A stretch of DNA of 53,004 nt from Streptomyces sp. CT34 (GTDB lineage: Bacteria > Actinomycetota > Actinomycetes > Streptomycetales > Streptomycetaceae). The stretch spans positions 4,832,927-4,885,930 of the forward strand of contig NZ_KN708638.1 in assembly GCF_000805335.1 (NCBI RefSeq), in the 5' to 3' direction. The translations under genes were made by a program, and so were the position numbers. The notes beneath the pieces are model-generated. The model did not search any database. It was not told where the DNA came from and saw only the letters and a program-made list of their open reading frames with translations. This document shows positions 33,098 through 41,238 of the stretch, piece after piece; the first letter of the stretch is position 1; every line of letters begins with the position of its first letter.

Positions 33098-33376
33098 ATG
33101 GTGGGAGTGCTGACGGCGAGCGAGAGCGAGCAGGTGCCCGAGCAGGTCACGGCGGAACTGGACAGCGCGCTACGGGCGGTGGGGGTGACCTTGCCATCCC
33201 TGTGCGTGGATCCGGTCTCGGCGGCCAGTACGTTCATGGCGCCGCTGGTGGAACTGGGGCGGTGCAATGTGGAGACCGCCCAGCGGCTGGCCGAGGTCCT
33301 CGCGGAGTACGCCGGGGGCGCCGCCTTCGGGCACGACGCGTACGACGGGCACGGCCCGGAGGGGCGGCGGCGGTGA
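33098..33376 (+). CDS. short conserved hypothetical protein
   Basis: A protein of about 92 residues: VPEQVTAELDSALRAVGVTLPSL, then FMAPLVELGRCNVETAQRLAEVLAEYA and a Gly-rich tail. Mostly helical and soluble. Several starts (GTG 33086, ATG 33098, GTG 33101) are possible around the GGAAGG site. It diverges from the XRE/DUF397 pair, a position where small partner genes are common. Function unknown. Confidence 0.72.
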   Translation: MVGVLTASESEQVPEQVTAELDSALRAVGVTLPSLCVDPVSAASTFMAPLVELGRCNVETAQRLAEVLAEYAGGAAFGHDAYDGHGPEGRRR

Positions 33377-33404
33377 TTCCGGCGGCCGGCCGGCAGCTCC
33401 GGTG

Positions 33405-35063
33405 CTAGCCGGCGTCGTGGAGCGGCGCGCGGGCGCCGTCCGCACCTCCCGGACGGGGGACAGCCGGCGCGGCCATGTCGGCTTCCCCGGCCGTCGGTGC
33501 CGGGGCCGCGTCCGCGCGCTGCGGGGCGGCGTTCAGGTCCGTACGCAGCTGTCTGCTGAAGCCGAAGAGATACGTGGCGACGAAGCCGACCAGATAGCCG
33601 ACGGCGAGGCCGAGGGCGTAGACGGCGACCGTGGTGCCGAGCGGGTGGTTGCCCTTGACCAGGGGGAACAGGGCCCAGCCGGACGGGCCGATGGCGGTGG
33701 AGCCGACCGCGTCGCCGAGTTGGTTGAAGAGGCCGACGGTGCCGCCGCCGAACGCGCCGCCGATGCAGGCGGTGATGAACGGCCGGCCCAGGGGCAGCGA
33801 GACGCCGTAGATCAGGGGCTCGCCGACACCCAGGAAACCGGCAGGGAGGGCGGACTTGATCGTCGTACGGATCGAGCGGTTGCGGGGGAGGCGGATGTAG
33901 ACGGCGAGCGCGGCGCCCACTTGGCCCGCGCCGGCCATCGCGAGGATCGGCAGGAGGACTGTATAGCCCTGTTGTTGGATGAGGGTGGTGTGGATGGGGA
34001 TGAGGGCCTGATGCAGGCCCAGCATGACCAGGGGGAGGAAGAGGCCGCCGAGGATGAAACCGGCGACGGCGCCGCCGTGGGCGAGCAGCCAGGTGGCGAA
34101 CGCCCCGATGGCCGTGGAGATCTCGCCCGCGGCGTACATCAGGCCGAAGACGGTGACCAGGCCGGCGAGGAGGACGGTGAGGGTGGGGGTGAGGAGGACG
34201 TCCAGGGCCTCCGGGACGCGTCGGCGGAGCTGCTTCTCCACCTGGACGGCGAGGAGAGCGGCGGCCAGGGCGCCCAGGACGCCGCCCTGGCCGGGGGAGA
34301 GCTTCTGGCCGAACGCGGTGATGTTGGCGACGCCCGGGAAGACGATGACGGCGGCGACCGCGCCACCCAGGACGGGCGTGCCGCCGAACTCCTTAGCGGT
34401 GTTGTGGCCGACGAAGACCGCGATCAGCGACATGAAGCCGGAGGCGATGGCGGTAAGGGCCGGGACGAGGCCGGGGAGCCAACCGGCGTTCGCCAGCAGG
34501 CCGTTGACGCCCGCGATGATGCCGCAGCCGATCAGGGCGGGGATGAGCGGGACGAAGATGTTGGCGATACGGCGGAGGAAGAGCTTGACGGGTGTGGCGT
34601 TGCGCGCCTTCTGGCGGGCCTTGAGGACAGCACCTTGCGCGGCCAGATCGGAGGCGGTGGTGGCGGAGCTGGTTGCGGCGGTTGGGGCGGGCGCGGGTGT
34701 GGGCGTGGGTGTGGGCTGCGGGGTGTCCTCTGGTCCGGCTTGCGGTGCGGTTGGTGCCTCGGAGGGTGGTTCGGTCGGTGATTCGGGTCGCGGGATGGGG
34801 GTGCTGTCGTCGGCCGCGAGGCGCTCCAGTTCCGGGGTGACCCGGGCGACCGTGCCGGGACCGAGCACGATTTGGTAGGTGTCGTCCTCCACCACGCCCA
34901 GTACGGCCGGCAGCGCCTTGAGGGCCTCGTCGTGGACCAGGGAACGGTCCCGGATGCCCAGGCGGAGTCGGGTCATGCAGTGGGCGATGGAGGTGATGTT
35001 CCGGGCGCCGCCGACGAGGGGGAGGATCGCGGCGGCGGTGGCGCGGTTCTTGTCTTCGGTCAT
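33405..35063 (-). CDS. murP: PTS enzyme IIBC, probable MurNAc transporter
   Basis: A 552-residue sugar permease. Residues 1-85 are the IIB domain with the phosphorylated Cys in NITSIAHCMTRLRL. A Pro/Thr linker (about 88-140) joins it to a IIC domain of about ten helices (VPLIPALIGCGIIAG, GHNTAKEFGGTPVLG, PAGFLGVGEPLIYGVSLPLG). The B-C order without a IIA domain is that of E. coli MurP, which uses a separate EIIA. Position directly after murR-murQ supports MurNAc uptake as MurNAc-6-P. The Ala/Pro-rich C-terminal tail is variable. Confidence 0.9.
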   Translation of the reverse strand: MTEDKNRATAAAILPLVGGARNITSIAHCMTRLRLGIRDRSLVHDEALKALPAVLGVVEDDTYQIVLGPGTVARVTPELERLAADDSTPIPRPESPTEPPSEAPTAPQAGPEDTPQPTPTPTPAPAPTAATSSATTASDLAAQGAVLKARQKARNATPVKLFLRRIANIFVPLIPALIGCGIIAGVNGLLANAGWLPGLVPALTAIASGFMSLIAVFVGHNTAKEFGGTPVLGGAVAAVIVFPGVANITAFGQKLSPGQGGVLGALAAALLAVQVEKQLRRRVPEALDVLLTPTLTVLLAGLVTVFGLMYAAGEISTAIGAFATWLLAHGGAVAGFILGGLFLPLVMLGLHQALIPIHTTLIQQQGYTVLLPILAMAGAGQVGAALAVYIRLPRNRSIRTTIKSALPAGFLGVGEPLIYGVSLPLGRPFITACIGGAFGGGTVGLFNQLGDAVGSTAIGPSGWALFPLVKGNHPLGTTVAVYALGLAVGYLVGFVATYLFGFSRQLRTDLNAAPQRADAAPAPTAGEADMAAPAVPRPGGADGARAPLHDAG

Positions 35064-35083
35064 GTGCGGCGCCTCGCTGTGTG

Positions 35084-35096
35084 TGACGTAACGTCA
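35084..35096. promoter_or_regulatory. 13-bp palindrome between murQ and murP
   Basis: TGACGTAACGTCA is a perfect palindrome with a one-base centre in the 51-bp gap between murQ and murP. It may be an operator or promoter part for separate expression of the permease; no regulator can be named. Confidence 0.4.
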
Positions 35097-35114
35097 GCAA
35101 TGAGGGGTCTCGGG

Positions 35115-36068
35115 TCAGTTGGCCGAGTGGGCGGAGTGAAGGGCGGCGCGGAGGTGGCCGCGGGAGGAGTGCAGCAGGCGGGCGGCCCGGCGGCCGTCGA
35201 CACCGCCGAGGAGAACGAGGATGGCGTTCTTCACCTCGCCGTCCGTCTCCGCGAGAGCGGCCTCGATCTCCAGGTCGGTGGCGCCCGTCGCGAGCGCGAC
35301 AATGCGGCGCGAACGGGCCCGCAGTTTCTCGTTGGAGGCGCGGACGTCGACCATCAGATTCCCGTAGGTCTTGCCCAGCCGGATCATGGTGATGGTCGAG
35401 AGCATGTTGAGGACGAGCTTCTGGGCCGTGCCCGCCTTGAGGCGGGTGGAGCCCGTCAGCAGCTCGGGGCCCACAACGACCTCGATACCGTGCTCCGCGG
35501 CGGCGGCGAGAGCGGAATCGGCGTTGCAGGAAAGGCCGATGGTCAGCGCCCCGATGGCACGGGCGTGCTCGACGGCACCGATGGCGTACGGCGTACGACC
35601 GGAGGCGGAGATGCCGACGACGGTGTCGCGGTCGGCTACGGCGATCGCGGTCAGGTCCTCGACCGCGAGCTCCTTGCTGTCCTCGGCGCCCTCGACGGCC
35701 GAGACCATCGCCGACGGGCCGCCCGCGATGAGGCCGAGGACCTCGGAGCGGTCGGTGTTGAACGTCGGCGGGCATTCACTCGCGTCCAGCACACCGAGGC
35801 GGCCCGCCGTACCGGCACCGGCGTAGATCAGCCGGCCCCCGCGGGCCATACGGGCGGCGGTGGCGTCGATGGCGGCGGCGATCTCGGGGAGGCGGGCGGC
35901 GACCGCGGCGGGGACGGTGGCGTCCTCGCCGTTCATCGTGCGGGCGATCTCCAGGGTGGAGCGCCGGTCGATCTCCGCGAGGTCGGGCCGGAAGGCTTCC
36001 GTGGTGAGGGCGTCCAACTCGGTGCGGAGGCTGGTGTAGTTGGGGTCGTGGGCGGCGGGGCTGGTCAT
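35115..36068 (-). CDS. murQ: N-acetylmuramic acid 6-phosphate etherase
   Basis: A 317-residue SIS-fold lyase that cleaves the lactyl ether of MurNAc-6-P to give GlcNAc-6-P and D-lactate. Visible are RLIYAGAGTAGRLGVLDASECPPTF with the catalytic Glu, VVGISASGRTPYAIGAVEHA as the sugar-phosphate loop, LTGSTRLKAGTAQKLVLNMLST and the helical C-terminus. Its product feeds nagA, encoded 20 kb away in this window. It lies 62 bp after murR and 51 bp before murP on the same strand. Confidence 0.96.
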   Translation of the reverse strand: MTSPAAHDPNYTSLRTELDALTTEAFRPDLAEIDRRSTLEIARTMNGEDATVPAAVAARLPEIAAAIDATAARMARGGRLIYAGAGTAGRLGVLDASECPPTFNTDRSEVLGLIAGGPSAMVSAVEGAEDSKELAVEDLTAIAVADRDTVVGISASGRTPYAIGAVEHARAIGALTIGLSCNADSALAAAAEHGIEVVVGPELLTGSTRLKAGTAQKLVLNMLSTITMIRLGKTYGNLMVDVRASNEKLRARSRRIVALATGATDLEIEAALAETDGEVKNAILVLLGGVDGRRAARLLHSSRGHLRAALHSAHSAN

Positions 36069-36130
36069 GGCTGGCGGCTCTCTTCGGGCGTGCGCGGAGG
36101 ACGGAGGGGCGGCCGGTGCCCGCGGCGGGG

Positions 36131-37159
36131 TCAGTGGCCGGTACGGGGCGAGTGGCGGTGGGCCAGCGCCTCGTAGGAGGCGGAGAGTGCCGGGGCGGCG
36201 GTCTCGTACGTGCGCTGCGCCACGCCTATGAAGAGGCAGTCGACCACCAGGAGTTGACTGGTCCGGGAGGACATCGCGGCGGGGCGCAGCTCGCTCTCAC
36301 GGGCCGTGGACGTGGTCAGGATGTGGTCGGCGTACGCGGCGATCTCGCCGTCCGGGCGGCCGGTGATGGCGATGGTCGTCGCGCCGTGGTCGAAGGCCAC
36401 CCGCAGGGGCTCTATGACGTCGGTGGTCCGGCCGGAATGGGTGATCGCGATGGCGACATCGCGGGCCCTCATCTGCACGGCGTTGGTCACGGCGAGGTGC
36501 GGGTCCGAGTGCGCATGCGCGATCAGGCCGATACGGAGCAGCTTCTGCACCAGATCCTGGGCGACGAGATTGGAGGCCCCTATTCCGTACACATCGATCC
36601 GGCGGGCCGAGGCAAGGGCGGCAACGGCCGCTTCGAGCTGGGTGACGTCCAGCGCGGCGGCGGTGTCGGCCAGGCACTGCCGCTCCTCCTGCGCGAGCTT
36701 GGCGACGACATCGATGAGGGAGTCGTCGACCGCTATATCCGCGGTCACCGCGGGCGCGCCGCCGGCCGCCTGCTGCGCGGCGAGCGCGGCCAGCGCCAGA
36801 CGCAGATCGCGATAGCCCGGATAGCCGAGCAGCCGGGAGGTGCGGACGACGGTGGCTTCGCTGGTGCCGGTGCGCTCGGCGAGGCCGGTGACGGTGAGGG
36901 CGGCGCAGCCGGCGGGGTCGCTCGCGACGGCCTCCGCGACGCGCTGCATGGAGCGGGTCATCGTCGGGGCCAGGGTGCGGACCTTGGCTGCCAGCGCCGC
37001 GGGCGCGGGCGCGGACGGAGCCGATCTGCTCGCGGGGCGGATGCCGGGCCGGATGCTGGCTCGGGACTCGGGCCGCGGTTCGGGATGGGTCTCGGGGTGG
37101 ATGTCGGGGTGAGGCTTGGTGGACTCGTCCTTGAAAGTTTCCTTCACTCCGCTGCTCAT
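36131..37159 (-). CDS. murR: RpiR/MurR-family regulator of the MurNAc operon
   Basis: A 342-residue regulator. After a 55-residue tail of His/Pro/Arg repeats comes the RpiR helix-turn-helix (TVTGLAERTGTSEATVVRTSRLLGYPGYRDLRLAL, about 88-120). A SIS sugar-phosphate domain follows (RIDVYGIGASNLVAQDL, AITHSGRTTDVIEPLRVA, ITGRPDGEIAAYADHILTT). The ligand is probably MurNAc-6-P. The ATG directly follows an inverted repeat with a -10 box and lacks a ribosome-binding site, which suggests a leaderless, self-regulated transcript for murR-murQ-murP. Confidence 0.91.
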   Translation of the reverse strand: MSSGVKETFKDESTKPHPDIHPETHPEPRPESRASIRPGIRPASRSAPSAPAPAALAAKVRTLAPTMTRSMQRVAEAVASDPAGCAALTVTGLAERTGTSEATVVRTSRLLGYPGYRDLRLALAALAAQQAAGGAPAVTADIAVDDSLIDVVAKLAQEERQCLADTAAALDVTQLEAAVAALASARRIDVYGIGASNLVAQDLVQKLLRIGLIAHAHSDPHLAVTNAVQMRARDVAIAITHSGRTTDVIEPLRVAFDHGATTIAITGRPDGEIAAYADHILTTSTARESELRPAAMSSRTSQLLVVDCLFIGVAQRTYETAAPALSASYEALAHRHSPRTGH

Positions 37160-37160
37160 G

Positions 37161-37179
37161 ACTGAAAAGTAATTTCAGT
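37161..37179. promoter_or_regulatory. murR operator and -10 box
   Basis: ACTGAAA-AGTAA-TTTCAGT is a perfect inverted repeat with 7-bp arms, of the TGAAA...TTTCA kind used by RpiR-family regulators. On the minus strand it includes TACTTT (37166-37171), a -10 box ending six bases before the murR ATG. Repressor binding would cover the promoter. Confidence 0.72.
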
Positions 37180-37289
37180 GCGGTGACGCGTCAATACCCT
37201 CCGTGAAGCCTGTGGACAGTCGCGAGGCCCGCTCGGCAGCGCCTGTGGATAACTTCGACCGGTCGCGCGGACCGCGAGAGAATGTGGGC

Positions 37290-37652
37290 ATGGAGCTGGA
37301 GCAGGCATTGCATACCGCGCGAGCGCTGGTGCTCGCCGATCTGATCGCGGACGAGGTCGCGGACGCCGACATCGTCTCGCTCGTCGAGGACGCGGTCTCC
37401 CACCGCCGGTGGTGGGTGGAGCAGTGGCCTGACGGCGCGGCGTTCCTCGCCGGGCTGATAGCGCAGGATGTACAGGACGCGCTGTTGGATCGGTACGGGC
37501 GCTGGCCGCTGTGTCCGGTGTGCATCGAGTCCGGCGATCCCCATGCGCTGGACGTGGAGCCGGAGTTGGGTCCGGATCCGCACTGGGTGTGCCCGAAGAC
37601 AGCGGTGGCCGTGGCCCCCGTCGGCCGGCTCCGCGCGCCGGCGGAGGGATGA
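37290..37652 (+). CDS. conserved hypothetical protein with CxxC
   Basis: About 120 residues. The N-terminal part is helical (LEQALHTARALVLADLIADEVADADIVSLVEDAV); the C-terminal part contains CPVC, ...WVCPKT and His residues that could hold a zinc ion. Conserved in Streptomyces but of unknown role. It is joined to the DUF4031 gene by a one-base gap, so they form an operon. ATG 37290 or GTG 37284 may be the start. Confidence 0.78.
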   Translation: MELEQALHTARALVLADLIADEVADADIVSLVEDAVSHRRWWVEQWPDGAAFLAGLIAQDVQDALLDRYGRWPLCPVCIESGDPHALDVEPELGPDPHWVCPKTAVAVAPVGRLRAPAEG

Positions 37653-37653
37653 G

Positions 37654-37923
37654 GTGGCGATCTATATAGATCCGCCCACGTGGCCTGGACACGGAAGGAT
37701 GTGGTCACACCTGGTGAGTGATCGGTCGTTCGACGAGCTGCATCGCTTCGCGGCTGAAATCGGCGCGCCGCCGCGGGCCTTCGAGCGCGACCACTACGAC
37801 CTGCCGGCGGAGCGCTATGGGGACGCGGTGCGGGCGGGGGCCGTGGAGGTCGGGTCCAAGGAACTGGTCCGGCGACTGACCGAAGCAGGGCTGCGACGCC
37901 CCAAGGGGCGCCCTGGAGCGTAG
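37654..37923 (+). CDS. DUF4031 protein
   Basis: An 89-residue protein that begins MAIYIDPPTWPGHGRMWSHLVSD and continues ELHRFAAEIGAPPRAFERDHYDLPAERY, the DUF4031 domain. Conserved Asp, His and Tyr residues suggest a small enzyme or binding domain of unknown reaction. GTG 37654 has GGAGG six bases upstream, inside the end of the preceding gene; translation is coupled. Confidence 0.92.
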   Translation: MAIYIDPPTWPGHGRMWSHLVSDRSFDELHRFAAEIGAPPRAFERDHYDLPAERYGDAVRAGAVEVGSKELVRRLTEAGLRRPKGRPGA

Positions 37924-37963
37924 CGAGCTGCCACGCCACGCAGGGCGCCGAGGGGGAGCGACA

Positions 37964-38027
37964 GTCCCGGTTCGGGAGCATCGGTCCCGGTTGGGAAGCG
38001 TCAGCGCCGGTTCGGGAACGTCAGCGC
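37964..38027. repeat. 20-21-bp tandem repeat at the end of the MFS gene
   Basis: Units of the form CCGGTTCGGGARCRTCRG occur three times with small changes, ending over the stop codon of the convergent MFS gene. Confidence 0.65.
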
Positions 38028-39313
38028 CGGTCGGCGGCTTCCGGGGTGGGGGTGGGCGTGGGGGTGGTGGGTGTGGGGGAGGGGCTGGGGGCGGGGGAGG
38101 GGGCCGGGGAAGAGGCGACCAGGCGGGAGCGGGCCGTCGATCGGTGGACGCGGAAGGCGACCGCCGTGGTGGCGACGGCTACGGCTGCCAGGGCCGCGCC
38201 GGTCCATGCAACGGACGGGTAGCCCCAGCCCGCGCTGATGGTCACGCCGCCCAGCCAGGGGCCGAGGGTGTTGCCGACGTTGAAGGCGGCGGTGGTGGTG
38301 GCGCCGGCGAGGGTCGGGGCGGCGTTGGCGACGTTGAACATCCGGGCGTTGAGGGCCGGCGCGGTGGTGAACGCGGTGACGCCGAGCATGAGCGAGAGGC
38401 CCACGGCGGCGACCGGGCTGTGTGCGGTCAGCGCCAGGGCGGCCAGTACGGCGGTGGAGGCCGAGATTCCGGTGAAGAGCGTGCCGAAGAGGTGGGCGTC
38501 GGCGATGCGCCCGCCGATGAACGTACCGATCAGCGCGCCGACGCCGAAGAGCGCGAGCACCGTCGGGACCCAGCTCTCGGCGAGGCCGGCGGTCTCGGTG
38601 AGCAGTGGGGAGAGGTACGAGAAGAGGGCGAAGACCGCGGCGGCGTTCATGGCGGTGGCGATCAGCGCCAGCCAGACCTGCTTGTCCTTGTAGATGCTCA
38701 GCTCGCGGCGGAGCTGCGGGCGGTCCTCGCCGGTCGGGACCGCCGTGTACGGGACGAGGGCGATGACGCCGACGAGGCCGATCACGGAGAGGGCGGCCAC
38801 CGCCCAGAAGGCGGCGCGCCAGCCGGCGTGCTGGCCGAGCAGGGCGCCGGCGGGGACACCGGCGATGTTGGCGATGCTCAGCCCGCCGACCATGACTGCC
38901 ATCGCGCGGGCACGCGCCGTGACCGGCACCAGCGATACCGCCACCGCCGCGCCGACCGCCCAGAAGCCCGCGCAGGCCAGTGCGCTGATGACGCGGGAGG
39001 CGAAGAGGACGGCGTAGGACGGGGCCAGGGCGCCTGCCGCCTGGCCCAGCCCGAAGACGGCGAGCAGGGTGATGAGGGTGGTGCGGCGGGGGAGGCGGAG
39101 GGTCGCGGCGGCCAGTACGGGGGCGCCGACGACCATGCCGATGGCGAAGGCGGAGACCAGCAGTCCGGCTTGCGGGATGGAGACCTTCAGGTCCCGGGCG
39201 AGAGGCTGGAGGATGCCGGAGAGCATGAACTCGGACGTGCCCAGGGCGAAGACCGAGAGCCCCAGGACGTAGACGGATATGGGCAGGCGGGAGCGGTCGG
39301 ATGGTGCTGGCAT
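38021..39313 (-). CDS. MFS exporter, Cmx/AraJ-like (DHA1)
   Basis: A 430-residue transporter with 12 predicted helices. It opens PISVYVLGLSVFALGTSEFMLSGIL, close to the chloramphenicol-efflux Cmx/CmlR type, then GLLVSAFAIGMVVGAPVLAAAT and the A-loop motif RLPRRTTLI. SRVISALACAGFWAVGAAVA is the antiporter motif C region. Substrate unknown; a drug or sugar exporter is likely. The C-terminal 35 residues are a Ser/Pro/Thr tail. ATG 39313 is preferred to a TTG four codons upstream. Confidence 0.9.
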   Translation of the reverse strand: MPAPSDRSRLPISVYVLGLSVFALGTSEFMLSGILQPLARDLKVSIPQAGLLVSAFAIGMVVGAPVLAAATLRLPRRTTLITLLAVFGLGQAAGALAPSYAVLFASRVISALACAGFWAVGAAVAVSLVPVTARARAMAVMVGGLSIANIAGVPAGALLGQHAGWRAAFWAVAALSVIGLVGVIALVPYTAVPTGEDRPQLRRELSIYKDKQVWLALIATAMNAAAVFALFSYLSPLLTETAGLAESWVPTVLALFGVGALIGTFIGGRIADAHLFGTLFTGISASTAVLAALALTAHSPVAAVGLSLMLGVTAFTTAPALNARMFNVANAAPTLAGATTTAAFNVGNTLGPWLGGVTISAGWGYPSVAWTGAALAAVAVATTAVAFRVHRSTARSRLVASSPAPSPAPSPSPTPTTPTPTPTPEAADRR

Positions 39314-39369
39314 GTCAGGTACCAACCGTGCCTGGGCGGCTTACATTCCCGAGGGCCGGGTGTCGCGGA

Positions 39370-40020
39370 TCACGTCCCGGTGCTCAGGAGGGAGAGTTCG
39401 GTGGCGAGGTTGTGGCGGGCCGGCTGTTCCCAGTGGGCCCGGCCGTGGGGCGTCCTGAACAGGTGGGGCAGGGCCAGGAGTTGGCGGAGTACGGCGGCGC
39501 GGCCGGCCCGGAAGTCGGGGTCGGGGACGAAGCCGTACTCGGCGCGGACGGCGGCGGCGTAGGCGGCGTAACGGTCCGGGGAGCCGGCCAGTACGGCCAG
39601 GTCGGCGTCGCAGAGGACCTCGCCGTTGCGGTCGCCGTCGGCCGGGTCGTGGGTGACGGTGAGGCGTACGAGGCGGGCGACCTCGGCGGTGCGGGGGGCG
39701 TCGATGCCGAGTTCGGGGAGGGCGCGTTCGGCGAGGGCGGCGCTGCGCTCCTCGTTCTCCGAGCGGTCGGGGCGGTAGACGGCGTCGTGGAACCACGCCG
39801 CCAGTTGGACGGCCGGCAAGTCCTGGGCGTGGTCGGCGAGTTCGTCGATGCGGTCGAGGACCGCGGCGAGGTGGTCGGTGGTGTGGTAGCGGCGCTGGGG
39901 CTCGTCCCAGCGGGCGAGGAGGTTCGTCGCGTACGGGGCGGGGTCGGGGCCCGTGTGGGGGGCGCGGGCGTTGGCCACGGTGGTGGCCCAGCGGCTGGCC
40001 AGGGTGGTCATGGGCGTCAT
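39370..40020 (-). CDS. HD-domain phosphohydrolase-like protein
   Basis: A 216-residue cytosolic protein. The metal ligands of an HD fold are visible: RYHTTDHLAAVLDRIDEL, AAWFHDAVY (the HD pair) and LCDADLAVLAG. This is the COG4339-type predicted metal-dependent phosphohydrolase, substrate unknown. ATG 40020 and ATG 40011 are both possible starts. Divergent from cutC. Confidence 0.9.
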   Translation of the reverse strand: MTPMTTLASRWATTVANARAPHTGPDPAPYATNLLARWDEPQRRYHTTDHLAAVLDRIDELADHAQDLPAVQLAAWFHDAVYRPDRSENEERSAALAERALPELGIDAPRTAEVARLVRLTVTHDPADGDRNGEVLCDADLAVLAGSPDRYAAYAAAVRAEYGFVPDPDFRAGRAAVLRQLLALPHLFRTPHGRAHWEQPARHNLATELSLLSTGT

Positions 40021-40158
40021 TGTGCCCCGGTTCCGGTGCGGGGGGTATCGCGGCAGGGGAGGGGGCGATGATGGCGGGAGAGGTGGGGTACGGGTGGATT
40101 TCGGCCGTGTCCTGGGGGTGAGTGGCCCCGACGGGGCCGGGGAGCGCTTAGGCTGGAT

Positions 40159-40174
40159 ATTGGACTAGACCTGT
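40159..40174. promoter_or_regulatory. DasR-like element upstream of cutC
   Basis: ATTGGACTAGACCTGT matches the dre consensus ACTGGTCTAGACCACT at 12 of 16 positions, including the CTAGACC core. It is 174 bp upstream of the cutC start and 139 bp upstream of the divergent HD gene. The rest of the 327-bp gap is GTG-rich with no clear gene. Confidence 0.68.
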
Positions 40175-40347
40175 CGTGTCGGTGCGCGTGACCGTGCGCG
40201 TGTCGGTGTGTGTCGCCGCAGTGCTCGGCGGCGTGCCTGCCATCGTGCTCGCCGTCGTGGTGCTCGTCGTGGTGCGCGGTGCGGCGCCTCGGTCCGCTGT
40301 CCTGTCACGTGGTCGCTCGCCATCTCGTCGTCGAAGGGTTGGGTCGT

Positions 40348-41070
40348 ATGAATCAGCGCGCGCTCCTGGAGGTGATCGCGCTCGGTCCGCAGGACGCGAT
40401 CGCCGCCCAGTCCGGCGGTGCCGACCGGCTTGAACTGGTCACGGACATGGCGGCGGACGGGCTGACGCCGCCGCGCGCCACGTTCGCGGCGATCCGCGCG
40501 GCCGTCGATCTTCCGCTGCGGGTGATGCTGCGGGCCGCCGACGGGTTCGCGGCGGGCGACGTGGACGCGCTGTGCGCGGAGGCGGCGGTGCTGCGGGCGG
40601 AGGGGGCCGAGGAGTTCGTCCTCGGGTTCCTGACCCCGGATGGGCGGGTGGACCTCGCGGCCGTGGGGGCGCTGGCCGAGGTGATCGACGGGTGCCGCTG
40701 GACCTTCCACCGGGCCATCGACCGGGCCGCCGACCGGGACGCGCTGCGTACGGAACTGGCGGGTGGTGGCCGGTCGGGCGGCCTCGACACGTATCTCACG
40801 GCGGGCTCGGCGCAGGGCGTCGACGAGGGGCTGGCGACCCTGGTGGCCGAGCAGGCGCGCACGGAGGCGGGCGAGCCGGGATACGCGCCGCGGATCCTCG
40901 TGGGCGGCGGGCTGCGGCTGGAGCATCTGCCGGAGCTGCGGTCGGCCGGGCTGAACGCGTTCCACATCGGCGGCGCCGCCCGGCCCGGGGGCTGGGCGGC
41001 ACCGGTGGAGGCGGCGGCCGTACGGGAGTGGCGGGCGGCGCTGGATGTGCCGGTGGTGCAGCAGGTGTGA
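40348..41070 (+). CDS. cutC: CutC-family protein
   Basis: A 240-residue TIM-barrel protein of the CutC family: LLEVIALGPQDAIAAQSGGADRLELV, GLTPPRATFAAIRAAVDLPLRVMLR, FVLGFLTPDGRVDL, WTFHRAIDRAADR, ILVGGGLRLEHLPEL, FHIGGAAR. Conserved Glu, Arg, His and Gly residues line the barrel mouth like an active site. The old label copper homeostasis is weakly supported for bacteria; an enzymatic role is more likely but unknown. GAAGGG precedes ATG 40348. A DasR-like box upstream suggests control by amino sugars. Confidence 0.9.
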   Translation: MNQRALLEVIALGPQDAIAAQSGGADRLELVTDMAADGLTPPRATFAAIRAAVDLPLRVMLRAADGFAAGDVDALCAEAAVLRAEGAEEFVLGFLTPDGRVDLAAVGALAEVIDGCRWTFHRAIDRAADRDALRTELAGGGRSGGLDTYLTAGSAQGVDEGLATLVAEQARTEAGEPGYAPRILVGGGLRLEHLPELRSAGLNAFHIGGAARPGGWAAPVEAAAVREWRAALDVPVVQQV

Positions 41071-41238
41071 GGTGAGGGCTGCGGGGTGGGGCGGGCCTCG
41101 GGGGGTCTGCCCCACTGAGGCCGCCTCGGTCGGGGGTCCCCCGTAGCCGCCGTCGGCCGGCTGCCGCCCGAGTCTGTGGTCTGCCCCCTATGGCCGTCGT
41201 CGTCGGCCGTCGTCGTCCGCCCGCCCCCGTGGCCGTTC

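Noticed and set aside
40176..40433. Possible small membrane peptide starting just after the second DasR-like box
   Set aside because: The Val-rich frame comes from GTG-rich repeats, has no ribosome-binding site and runs into cutC in another frame.
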